Source of the DNA: Mangifera indica
Taxonomy: Eukaryota > Streptophyta > Magnoliopsida > Sapindales > Anacardiaceae
NCBI RefSeq assembly: GCF_011075055.1
Contig: NC_058140.1
Coordinates: 6,673,488 to 6,737,487, forward strand
Length of the DNA: 64,000 bases
Direction: 5' to 3'
Shown here: positions 1 through 13,152 of the stretch, piece by piece
Position numbering within the stretch: position 1 is the stretch's first letter
How the letters are laid out: the number at the start of each line of letters is the position of its first letter
Program-made: the position numbers and the translations under genes
Notes under the pieces: model-generated
Database searches by the model: none
What the model saw: the letters and a program-made list of their open reading frames with translations, nothing else
Told to the model about the DNA's origin: nothing

Positions 1-1876
1 TGATGGACTTCCTAGTGGGCCAAGTTCCCATTGAATTAATTGTCCCCTTTGTTTTAGCAAACAAGTTTGGTTTAACCAATTAGATAGTTTAATCAAACCA
101 ATCACAGAAATCCACGATCTCTAATTCTACCTTTTATGCATGAATCAATCATGAAATATTAATTGTGATTTTCAATTTTAGTAAGGTGGATACTATATAT
201 CACCTATGCAATAATAATTGCATTTCCATAACTTTATCTCTAATACACTTTCACCTTTGCTTTGGTGAAGAGGCTAGACATACTAATTAAGTCAGACTCA
301 ATGTGAAAAATCACTCGATATTTTGTCAAGTAGAAGTGTACCATTTGTTTTAGCAAATAAAGTTTTGACGAATAGGGGCTTGCCTTGAAGCATTGCATTG
401 GAAGGCATTTGATTATTTTTGACTTAATAAATATATTTAAGGGATTTATTATTGTCTCACCAATTTTAGTTATTTAGATTGTGAGATGAATATTTGGAAA
501 AAAAAAAAAAAACTAATATGCATACTACAATGTAAATTAAATGTGTCAGTATACAACTTTAACTAATGTCAATCCCTTCTAGCCATAAAAGGTAGACTGG
601 TCAACCTAGGTCCTGCTAATGGTCTTTAATAATTTTTTCATCTTTAGTTTTCAATTGAACATGGCTTCGTTTCCTAGTTACGATTTTTCTAATAATGAAA
701 AAAATTAAATCTTATTCTAATTTTACATTCATAAAACATAAATTTTGAGTTACAATCGAGAGGAGTTAAGTGAAAAGAAAAGTACAATAGAACTTTAGAG
801 AAGGTATGACACACATGTCCTATTTTAATTATTATAAACTCACAAATAATAAATAAAAATAAAAGCATTCATAAGGTTTTTAAGTTATATATTGGGCACC
901 ATGCATATAGTAACATACATACATTATAATCAAAAATAAAATTAATTAATTTTAATTATTTTACCCAAGTGTCAATTTACATTTTAGTCCTTTAAGTTTT
1001 GCATAATTATATTTCAACCTTAAAGGTTAGTCAAGAAAATCTCAATTCAATCCCAGTTAACCAAAATAGGACTAAATTTATCTTTTGCACTTTCTTAGGC
1101 ATGTAGGTAAAATGCCTAACCACGTATCTAAAATTGAACAAAATTCCAAAATCATGCATGATTGGAAGCTGCTAGCATACCTGGAAATCATGCAAAGGCA
1201 TGACTTGGACATAGGATGTCTAACAGTGCTCAACAACATAATTCCAAGGAGATGCTAAGAAGAGCATGGTTGGACTTGTGCAGGGGGATAACTAGACATG
1301 AGTTGTCTAATCATGCCCAACAACACTAGCCAGGGTGGTGTTAAAGAAGGTGCCAACCGACCACCACATGCACGGTGTTTTCCAGGCCCAAATTCTTCAG
1401 GTTTTTTTTCTTGTAACGGAGAAATCTAGAAAGTTCCCTAATTTTTAGCAAGTCACATTATCGGGGTAAAGGAATATGACACGCAAACCATCCTTACACT
1501 AGTAACAACCTTTGAAGCATGCAACAATGCAATTCAAAGGTCATTTCGTGCAGCTACACAAAATCAATAGCCAATCAACCAAATTTTACATAACCTACAT
1601 TCTTCGACAATATCAAGCAAAAACTCAAGAAATTAAAACTCAATATGTTTAAAACAAATTTACATTCTTTTTTTGGTCTCAAACGTATTGCAATAACAAA
1701 ACATTAGCCAAAAATTTTAAATTAATGATAGCATCAATCATAAAATTGCAACAATAATTTTGTAACAATCAATTATGATTTGTAATTAAAAAAAATTCGA
1801 TATCAACAATTAAAAATATGTGATCAAATTAAATAAATTTATAAGTATAATTTTGTGAATAAATTCCTCAAGGTTA
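1..1876. other. Non-coding interior of a minus-oriented LTR element
   Basis: AT-rich DNA with no credible gene. A primer-binding-site-like sequence lies just to the right (minus strand, 1877-1887), so this stretch is in the position of the leader or interior of a minus-oriented LTR retroelement. I see no gag or pol motif in it; it may be a non-coding interior or a heavily decayed one. The element runs off the left edge of the window. Confidence 0.4.
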
Positions 1877-1887
1877 GCTCTGATACC
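1877..1887 (-). other. Primer binding site of an LTR retroelement
   Basis: On the minus strand this reads GGTATCAGAGC, the usual plant retroelement primer site complementary to the 3' end of initiator methionine tRNA. It sits two bases inside a TG/CA-type LTR border at 1890, the expected spacing. It orients the element as minus strand. Confidence 0.7.
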
Positions 1888-1889
1888 GT

Positions 1890-3160
1890 TGTAAGGGATT
1901 TACGACCTTCTAGTAATGGAATAGCATTTAAAATTTTTAATTAATAAGCAAGCATAGTGCAAAAAACTTTTTGGATCACTTTTGTGGGATAATTAATTCA
2001 CAAACATGTTATTAACACTCATAGGGTGTTTACAAAATATATCTATATAGTTTCTTTGACTTCCATTGATTGAGTTAAATTGTGAAGTTGTTCACAAAAC
2101 CAATAGTAGGCTTGAACCTCAGTATTCACATAGAGCACGAACTAAATTAAAGGCTAAAATCATTCTCAAAGGTTGCTATAGTTTTAGCATGATTTATTTA
2201 ATCTTGATGAAAGTCATGACAATGCACTTTCATTTTAGGTGGTGTCCAGGTATTTTAATGCACATAATATGCGTCTGATTCTTTCTTTTGTGAGAAGGAA
2301 AAGCATGTAAAATGCGCCAGCCCATTTTTTCAACCTTAGCGACTAGGGCTTTTCTTAATGCATATATATATAATTATAATTTATATTTATTTACTTTACT
2401 TTTATTTAAAGTTGTGGCCCACATGTAATTATACATTGTACTTGGATTTATCCAATTAGATAAATCCAATCTAATCTTGTATTTCTCACATACAACTCTA
2501 ACTACCTAGGATTATTTCACTTTAGCCCTTTAGTATCATAAAATATACTTTTAGAGTTAAAAGCCTTTGCAATACTCAAAACCCTTAATCTAGAATCTAA
2601 ATTGGATCCAATTTAGATTCTACTCAAAAAATTCTACTCTTTTACAGTTCAATGAACTCTTTTTTTTTTGTGACCTATAGGCTCTCTACTAAGTCAATAG
2701 TGACCAGATTTATATTAGGCTCCTAACCTAGCATTTATCCAAACACAAACCAAGAGCAGCCTCTAGCAAGACATTAAGACCACCCAATTAATGAAGTGTC
2801 AACATATGACTTCTTAGCCTATCAGTGATATGGTTGCCTATACAATTTGATCATTTTGTCATACGATATCTCTTCGAAGTTAAGGTATAGATGAAATGTC
2901 TCCCTTATGGATGCAGAAGTTACATAGACTAACGTCTATCAACAATTGGAAAAATATTAGATCGAGCATCAACTCAATTCCACTATAGCCATAGGTTTTG
3001 TTCGTTGTTGCCATCTGTCAAAAAGCCCTAAATAAGATATCAGCTTTTGTGTTTAAGAGTGACGAATCCTCTATTAATCCACCATAGCCTTTGTACATAT
3101 CTCGATATAGTCAATCATAACATTCCTGATAATCCTTTGATAGGACTACGTTATGTTGGT
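1890..3160 (-). mobile_element. Copia-like LTR (family A), inner part, minus-oriented
   Basis: The left border starts TGTAAGGG directly beside a primer binding site. The segment resembles 43800-45080 in several blocks: the 'aacactcat(a)-ggtgtttt' block near 2015 versus 43930, and the block beginning 'aaacacaaaccaag' near 2742 versus 44640. It is cut at about 3160 by a Gypsy fragment, and its outer end continues at 4820-4976. The junction at 3160 is approximate. Confidence 0.6.
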
Positions 3161-3578
3161 ATTCAAACACTTTTTCAATTGGGTGCAACTAATCCATAAA
3201 CTCATCGGGGCTAGTGCTACCTTTAAACTTTGGGATAGCTATCTTGAGTCCCCTATCATCATCTTTATCTCTTCTTGGGGCCCTAACTTTTTCTTCTTTA
3301 CTTGAATCACTATGAATAACCGATTCTTCTCCATAATGTCTAAAAGGAAGGTGTTGTCTTACAAGCCTTCTTAGTATGGGTTGAGGTAAAGGTAGGCGGT
3401 TTTGGTTCAAGTTCATATCCCTAAGAAATTTCATGACTTGGGTCATTTGGTCTTGGAGTTGTAAGTTTTGGTTCTTTTGGTTTTTAAGTTCTAGGATTTC
3501 CCCTTGAAGTCTCATTTGGCCAATTTGCCAAGGGTGAAGGGGTGAGAATGATGAGAATGAGTTTTTCTTTTGGGACAT
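3160..3578 (-). pseudogene. Gypsy gag N-terminal fragment
   Basis: A minus-strand reading frame opens with a Met at 3578, has a Gln/Asn/Leu-rich segment and a basic/acidic stretch (RRDKDDD), then IAIPKFKGSTSPDEFMD, a stop, and LHPIEKVFEY. The order 'P.F.G..DP..F.DWLH.IERVFEY' is the typical start of the plant Ty3/Gypsy gag capsid domain. A TAG stop replaces the Trp of DWLH at about 3189, and the frame becomes unrelated after FEY, where the neighbouring LTR begins. It is a truncated, non-functional remnant of the element whose LTR is at 3863-4819. Confidence 0.7.
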
Positions 3579-3847
3579 GTTTGATTATGGATAGGTGGTT
3601 AAGCCTAAGGTTTTAAGGTGTTGGTATTTAGTGTTGTGGGGAGAATTAAGTTGGGAATGTGTTTGAAATGTCTATGTGTGAATTTTGGTTAAGGTAGGTT
3701 TTAGTATGTGTTTGGGCTAGAAAATGGTTTGGTTTTAGGCAAAGTTTTTGTTTTGTAAATAGAACCCATTGGTGAACAGTAACTCCTAATAAGGAATAAT
3801 AACTTTGAAGTGAAGAAAATCACAATTAGCTCACACAAACAATTAAG

Positions 3848-3860
3848 GCCCTAATACCAA
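3848..3860 (-). other. Primer binding site of the Gypsy element
   Basis: The minus strand reads TTGGTATTAGGGCC next to the LTR border at 3863. It is a slightly decayed form of the methionine-tRNA primer site. The same arrangement, with TGGTATCAAAGC, occurs on the plus strand at 52381-52392 beside a related LTR. Confidence 0.65.
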
Positions 3861-3862
3861 AC

Positions 3863-4819
3863 TGATGCATAACACTATGCATGAGCAAGAAATCCAAAAT
3901 AGGTAAGCTAGAAAATACTATTCACTCCAAATTACACTATTTTACAATTTCTTCAAATTAGGCCCCCAAATGCAATTCCAATGCAACCAAGCTTAATACA
4001 CACGTATTTGTAACACATTAAATTATCATATCATCAAGTGTTGTACAAATATTAATCAAGGCAAGACAATCAAAATGAAAAAAAAGGCAGTGGCAATTAT
4101 TAATGTTTTATGCAACTTCTACCAAAACACGGAAAACAATATACACACACTAAAATGGCACCAAATTGGAACACAAACATAACCAAGGCATAAAGGATAG
4201 ATCCACCAATTTTGAAACTCTACCACAACTCCCTAAACACAAGAGAATAGATAAAAGAATTGAGATAAATAAAAGTTTCAAGCTTTTACACTAAAAATGA
4301 CAAAGTTCCCAAAAGTCTTTCAATATTGGAATGTCTAGCCTTTATATAGAATGGGCTTGGCGACAATGCTTGCATAAATTTAACCAAAAGGTCTTATTTA
4401 AATAAACTAAAACTCCTCAAATTAAGCTAAGCCATTCACTCTTTAATTGAGCCTTGTCTCATTAATTTGCATGGAGACAAAAGTGGTTGTCGTTTCTCTT
4501 AAATCTATGGACTATGTCCCCAAACTTTGGCAACTAATTCTTACTTGGTTCAAAAGTAAGTAAATTACATTGTTTTGGACTCAATGGGCTTCCTTGTTGC
4601 TTTTAGATGGCTTGGACTTTTAGAGAGGTTTTACTTGGACTTTCTTTGGGCCAAGTAACTTATTCACTTGGGTCTTGAACCCATTCAAGGAGGCTATATC
4701 CAAAAGAGTGATTGGGCTTGTTTAAGGCTTGAACTCCAACCTTCATGGATCTTTGGCTTGCTAGGAGGCTTGTGGCTTACTTATGACCCGAATTTGGAAA
4801 GAGAACTAGATATGCATCA
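3863..4819 (-). mobile_element. Gypsy LTR (957 bp), minus-oriented
   Basis: The ends are inverted repeats, TGATGCAT at the left and ATGCATCA at the right, giving a TG...CA LTR. Its minus strand matches 51950-52377 (plus strand) closely, including the stretch around 'ccaatttggtgccatttta' and the terminal 'catgcatrgtgttatgcatca'. A primer site and gag lie internally, so this is a 5' LTR. No 3' LTR of the same element was found in the window. Confidence 0.8.
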
Positions 4820-4976
4820 CACAAACTAAACTCTTCACCATGATTTAAAAATTCTAAGGATATTTATATATATTTTACAAACAATGTAAGATAAATGTTA
4901 TCATTTTATTAATTCAAAAAATGATTACAACAACATTTACACTAGTGACGATTAGCTCTAAGGTACTAACCTAACA
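4820..4976 (-). mobile_element. Copia-like LTR (family A), outer end
   Basis: Read on the minus strand it begins TGTTAGGTTAGTACCTTAGAGC, close to the start of the family A LTR at 45567 (TGTTAGGGTAAGTGTCCTAGAGC read downward). It is the missing outer end of the LTR at 1890-3160, separated from it by the Gypsy insertion. About 400 bp of the family A LTR appear to be missing between the two parts. Confidence 0.65.
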
Positions 4977-5390
4977 CCTATTGACAAAAGGAGATATCAA
5001 ATACTTGTAGAGAGATTAATGTGTCATCCTAACACAAGACCATATCTTGCTTATGCACTCAGTATTAGTCAATAGATGCATGATCCTAAGAGTAGTTATG
5101 AATGTAGCCATGCATATTTTAAGGTATCTAAAGTATGCTCTGGGAAAGAGAATTTTGTTCAGCAACAAAACAAATTTGCAAAGCATACAGGTGTATACAA
5201 ATGTTGACTAGGCTAGATCTATAGATGACAAATGATCCATTGCATATTACTTTACCTTTGTGGGTGGCAATCTAATCACATGTAGAAGTAAGAAATAGAA
5301 TGGTGTTGCTCGATCTAGCGTTGAACCAAAATTTAGATGTATGACACTTGGACTTTGTGAAGCGTTATGACTATGGATCCAATAAAAATT
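4977..5390 (+). pseudogene. Copia pol remnant (RNase H region)
   Basis: The plus frame reads PIDKRRYQILVERLM, then NTRPYLAYALS, MHDPKSSYE, RSIDDK, FVGGNLIT and VARSSVEPKF, the standard order of motifs at the start of plant Ty1/Copia RNase H ('YQRLVGKL..TRPD.AYAVS..FM..P', 'GYCTFVGGNLVTW', 'VVARSSAEAE'). Frames switch several times and stops are present, so it is dead. The recognisable reading starts exactly at the outer border of the neighbouring LTR, so that LTR element inserted into this older Copia copy; the upstream half would lie left of the window. Confidence 0.75.
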
Positions 5391-8000
<2,610 letters not shown>

Positions 8001-8178
8001 TTTTTTTGATTAGTTATTCATTTACATTTTATGTTGAAATGCATCCTTAAAATTGGTATATCTTGATGCAATTTTTCATACACTAACTAGAAGTATGTAA
8101 TATTGAGCTTCACTTAAAAGAGACTATGATAATAGCGATTGGAATTTTAGGTGATTTTGTTTTCCACTGCATTATTTA

Positions 8179-8603
8179 TGTTGGTGAATGAGAATAAGAT
8201 TAATGACTATGACCTATATTAGGCTCGGTCTACTCCTGATGGGTTGACCCGACCTATATCTATATAATGAGGGAATTATCTAAAATACCCTTACAATAGG
8301 ATTTGACCAAATTGCCCTTGACAGTAACCAACAATTAACTGTAATTAAGATTTTGAAATCCCAACTACCTCCCAAATAAATATTACACAAAATTAGAGAG
8401 TTAAAGAGGTTGTGCATATTTTTTCCTCTCTAGAAACTCGTCAACCAAAAACTTAGATTTCACATAAACAGAGGCCAAATAGTGTTATGGAAAACTTAGG
8501 AGGCTACAAAAGTTTCATCTTCAGAGAATCATCAATTAGGTAAGTCAACAAACCTTGATCCTAGAAATTTTTTCTCTGGAATTGCTTACATTGGTATCAA
8601 AGC
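8179..8603 (+). mobile_element. LTR and primer binding site of a plus-oriented LTR element
   Basis: A sequence ending GCTTACA at 8590 is followed directly by TTGGTATCAAAGC, a methionine-tRNA primer site, in the plus orientation. This is the 5' LTR / leader boundary of an LTR retroelement. A candidate TG start at 8179 would give an LTR of about 412 bp, but no second copy lies in the window to confirm it. No gag or pol follows. Confidence 0.5.
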
Positions 8604-10017
8604 TTGTGTTATTGTTGGCTTACAATTGTGATTATTTTGGCTTGTGAATGATTAAAATGTGATATAATTTATTCTAGAAATTTTTTATGATTTTTTGGTT
8701 AATTCCTTACAAAATTTGAATCGCGTTTTTGCCTAATTTGATGCAATTGAGTGAAATTGATGCATAGGATCATGCTAGGGTAATTGTTGAATGGTTATTG
8801 CATGTTTTAATTTCTAAATCAAATCAAAATCAACTTCAAATGGTGAATCCAAAAGCCAAAATCGTCACCTTATGCAGTGACCTTTATGTCACAAATTCGT
8901 CAAATTCTGGTGATGTAGGCATTGGATATTGTTACAAATTGAATCATCGTCAGGTGAGCTTCAAAAGCCCTGTCATTTCACTGTTGATCGACAATTAGAC
9001 ATTGATCAATTTTGTGGAGAACGAGATTAGGGTTCTTTGCAAACACAGGTTGCAATCAAGATGAAAAAACCCGATTGCTCGATCCATTGGTCAATAGGTT
9101 AGTCAAAACCCATCGGTCAATAGGTCAACTCGCTTAATCAATCAAGTGACTTAACTCAGATATCAACCCGTGGATCAGTTGACCATCAACTATCAACGTT
9201 GACCAATCAATGGTCAATGGTCAAAGTTTGATCGGTACTAATAGAAGCTAGCATTGACGTGTGATGGCATGTCCGAGCACCTGTGGTAGTGTGAGAAGCA
9301 TTATTTCGACACATGAGAGAACAAGAAAGCTTGTTTCGACGCATGATAGTGCTTACAAGCTTCTTATCGATGCGTGGTAGCTTGTATAAGCTTGGATAGA
9401 CGTGTTAACATGGATCCTATAGATCTTATCTCGCATAAGAGCTCGTATAACCTGTTTTTGCATGAAATGAACACTTATCGATGTTTCATGACGTGTTTTG
9501 AATTATATATTTCTAAATAACATGTGAACATATGTTATTTGTTTTATTCTGTATGTGTAATTTATTATTACAGATTTGTTATTCATGTATAGGGTGAATA
9601 TGTTGACTAAGGGTCATTATCTAAACTATAAGATGAATCCGGAGGACAATCTCTTCTCTCACATTTGGACTATAATTAGAAGAATATTAGAATTGAGATT
9701 TTAGGGTATATCTTTAACTAAAGATGAGTGGTTATTAAAGACAATTTCCTTTTTCATGGATATTAGTCTTTGGTAACACATATTTTTTTGACAATTTGAT
9801 CTTTTGTCACGATTGACTTTTAGGACAAATTTTTGACTTTCTATGAAGAAAATTTTTGTCAGCCTTTTATGAAATTTGTTGTAATGAGTATGATGGAATA
9901 ATAAATATGATCATGCCTCTAGTAATGTAGTGTGTTTGTATGAGAATATGAGGATTCAGACGAATGGTTTATAATGTTGTATTCAGAGGATCATGATTGG
10001 TATTAGTTGAGAGATGC

Positions 10018-10052
<35 letters not shown>

Positions 10053-10679
10053 TATATGTGTGTGTGTGTGTGAATGATCTGTTAGTAATTGTTTTATGCT
10101 TATATGTGAATCATGAAGAACATAATATAACATAGCAAAAATAGGTGAAGAAATACATGTATGCGCATGGTCACTCTCTAAAAATTTATGGTTTGAATTG
10201 TGATTAAATGAGTATGGTGATCAAGGACTTTTTTGCACTCACTTGTGTCTCAAACTGAATTTGTTTAACATCTTAGACATATTCTCATCTTAGGGAATGG
10301 AGTAGGTAGTGTTGGAGTAGTTAGAACCAGATTAGAAAATCAAATTCAGACTTTTTCAATCCGCTTTCTGTGTTTGCCACACACCCATGTAGTATGGGAT
10401 ATATGCCTATGTATGCAAACTCTAGAATTTATGTTACATTTTGAGGTGTTCTAATGACTATTGAGCACTGTTGATCAGTAAGAGATTAACTAGGACAAAT
10501 AGATAGGATAATAACAACTAGAGAGCCTAAGATATTAGTCACTATAGTGGATACGTCCATTCTCTTTACTCGTTTGAGATTTGAGCAATCTTATATTAAA
10601 ACAGAGATAACTTGGGTTAGAAAAGGAAAATGATAGATTTTGACTAATTGAGTGTAGGATAGATTGTTCCTACTTATTG
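8604..10679. other. Retroelement leader and interior without coding motifs
   Basis: This follows the primer site at 8591-8603. It holds a GGTCAA/TTGACC-rich stretch (about 9080-9230) and short imperfect repeats of 'gcatgatagctt' type (9240-9420). No open frame longer than about 66 codons and no retroelement protein motif was found. It may be a non-autonomous element. Confidence 0.35.
10018..10073. repeat. TA/CA/TG microsatellite forming a palindrome
   Basis: TA repeats (10018-10042) are followed by CA repeats, ATATAT and TG repeats. The ACACACACACATATATGTGT core is an inverted repeat able to form a hairpin. Confidence 0.95.
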
Positions 10680-11073
10680 AGTGTTTTCACTCACCCACTT
10701 TTATTTTACAAGTGTTAGAGTTAGAAATGATAATAGTGAGGTGACTGATCAATGATGGAGTGACATGTAACTGATGGACTCATAAGTTCAATAGTTTGTC
10801 GTGACTGATAGATTGAGAGTTTGATTTTATATTATTACACATGTTATCGATGACACTTGATTATAACTTTATTATGGTGGATTTTAATGCTTGGAATGAT
10901 TATGAGACAAGGTTATTATTAGTAATAAAGACTTGAGGTTTATTTAGATAAATTGAGTTGTGCATGTTAATACAGTATGCTTGATGGTATATTGAGATTA
11001 TTGTTGTGCATGCATGATTAGATTTAATGGCACTTTATCCTGAGGGATAGGATTGTCGAGGTGGAGTGTTACA
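10680..11073 (+). mobile_element. End of a Gypsy-type LTR
   Basis: Contains 'gagtgttttcactcacccac' followed by a gene-poor stretch ending GGAGTGTTACA, the layout of the 3' part of chromovirus-type plant Gypsy LTRs. A similar 'gtgtttcattcactatatttttcttgtgatttcg' block is at 40430. Directly after it, 11074-11105 (cacctacaaatatgtctcaagg) resembles the LTR start at about 39165. Boundaries are uncertain. Confidence 0.4.
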
Positions 11074-11379
11074 CACCTACAAATATGTCTCAAGGATAAT
11101 TTAGTCTTCTGCATGTAATTTGATTGTGGCATGGGTTTAGATTTAAATTGGAGTAAGTATTGAATTATTAAGGTTATGTAAGACTGTATATGAAAGGTGT
11201 AAGTTGGTACGTGATGTGCCATATTAGACAAATAAATAACATGTCGTGTTGGAATACTTAAAATGATGTATGATCATACACACCAAAAATGTATGTCCAT
11301 ACATGTTGTTACATAGGAAAAATACTTATATAAAGCATGTTGGCAATTTGGAAGCCAAGGGATTACTATCCCATTTTCT

Positions 11380-11545
11380 TAAACAATAAAACTACATGCA
11401 CAAATAACAATATGTCATCATATGATTAGATATTTTTTTATCTTTAATTTTTAACTATTCAATTACATGATGATATGTCATTGCTTGTGTATAAAATTGT
11501 GCGTAAAAATTATGCATATAGTACTACTCTTTCTTAAATTCATCC
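11380..11545. mobile_element. Foldback MITE, copy 1
   Basis: A palindrome-like sequence: arms 'caatatgtcatcatatgatt' (about 11408) and 'catgatgatatgtcattg' (about 11467) flank an A/T-rich centre. Its reverse complement matches 50036-50150, including 'agcaatgacat.tcatcatgt' and 'ttaaaaattaaagataaaa'. The element is a non-autonomous DNA transposon; the superfamily is not determined. Confidence 0.65.
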
Positions 11546-11926
11546 TTATCTTGTCTACTCTAACGTTCTCTCCTTAGCGAAATTGATTATCATCCAACCA
11601 AGATTATCCATACCAAAAAAAAAAAAAAAAAACCCTACACCTGCAAGCGTTCAATGTGGTCCTTCGCTGGTTAGAATTTGTTATCCTTTCCAAATTTTGT
11701 TGTGTCAAGGCCTCTTCTCTTTATCTATAATGACTAGGTCACAGTTTTATATACAAGAGTGTATTCACCTGTTCAATCATCTTACTAAACCATGTGGACT
11801 AACAGCTATTGGATACAAGTACGCACTTTCATTATAAAAGATTTCAATGGTGAAGCAAATAATAGAACTATAAAATTTTACCTGATAATTTTGAAGAACA
11901 ATATTATGTGTCCTTTCTTTTAATAC

Positions 11927-12042
11927 ATAATTTGCTTATAGAGATTATGTGTTATTATATGATTGGTGTTATTTTATTTTTAATTTAAAATTATCTAATC
12001 ATATAATAACATATCATTTATATAATGTGTCTTCGTAGTTTT
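11927..12042. mobile_element. Foldback MITE, copy 2
   Basis: Inverted arms 'gtgttattatatgattggtg' and 'ctaatcatataataacat' surround 'ttttaatttaaaattat'. It shares its arm sequence with copy 1 and lies directly left of the long-TIR element at about 12050. Confidence 0.55.
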
Positions 12043-12049
12043 ATTGAAT

Positions 12050-12930
12050 TTTGAAGGCCAAAGGACTATTCCAACCTAAGTTTAAGTGTGCTCTTAAAGT
12101 CACACCTGGGAGGTTTGAAAATTCAAAATTTTCACTCATCCGTTAAAAATCTCAGTTAGAATTAAAGATAAAACTGTCATTTAATAAAAAACTAAAGTTT
12201 TATTATGTTTGTCCCTCTCAGCTTGAAAATCTCACAATTCCCCTCACCTAAAGTTTGAAAAATCAAGATTTTTCTTCTAGGGTTTGCAAACCATCGTCGA
12301 AGACAACGAACTTTGCCATCTCTGGTAGCATTGGCTCTCCCTTCCGGTTTAACTCTCCCTGTCGATCACTTTCCAACTACCAACGAAGCCTATTTCGTCC
12401 GACGAAGATGAAATCGTCTTCATCGAATTGTCTTTGTCATAAACAAAGACAATTTCGTCTTCATCTGAGACGAAGATGACCGTTAAAGGTCTTAAACGAC
12501 CACGTCATCTTCATTTGAGACCTTCAATTGTTGTCTTCATCTTAGACTGAGATGAAATTCTCTTCGTCTAAGACAAAGACACTCTGACGAAGACGATTTT
12601 GCTTTTATCGAAGGAAATAAGCTTCATCAGTGGCTGGAAAGTAATCAACAGGGAGAGTTAAGTGGGGAGGAAAAGCCAACACCACTAGAGATGACTATCC
12701 TCGATGATGGTTTGTAATCCTTGGGGGGAAATTTTTGATTTTACAAACTTCAAGTGGAGGGAATTATAAAATTTTTAAATTGAGGGAGACAAATATAATA
12801 AAACTTTAGATTTTTAAAATTTTTTATTAAATAATAATTGCCCTAATTTTGAACAGATGGATAGGACTTTTAGATTTTTATACCTTACGGGTGAAATGGG
12901 TGCTGTGAAATTGATAAGGATACTAGATTT
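12050..12930. mobile_element. Long-terminal-inverted-repeat element 1
   Basis: Diverged inverted arms of about 200 bp (about 12050-12275 and 12710-12930): for example 'aaactaaagttttattatgtttgtccctc' on the left faces 'gagggagacaaatataataaaacttta' on the right. The centre is rich in GACGAAGA/TCTTCGTC units and contains an 11-bp hairpin (12427-12453). The left end 'aaggccaaaggactatt' recurs at the start of element 2 (about 27683). The long arms and lack of coding sequence fit a non-autonomous Mutator-like or related element. No clear target duplication was found. Open frames inside come from the repeat and are not genes. Confidence 0.6.
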
Positions 12931-13152
12931 TCCTGTCAAATTCTTCGTGGCCAATCCAAAACAGTACCTCCATTAAAACTTAAAAAATCTCCCATTTTAA
13001 TCTCAAACAAATAAAATCCCGGCAAAGCCGTTGCGTTGGAATATTAAAGTAGAAAAATATTGTAATATGACCGTTACAGAACCTCGATTTTAAATCTATA
13101 CAAACATCATTAGTCAAAAACTCAAAAGAGACCTTACACACACACAGCCAGC

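Noticed and set aside
12255..12479. 74-codon plus-strand frame
   Set aside because: It lies in the GACGAAGA-rich core of a long-TIR element.
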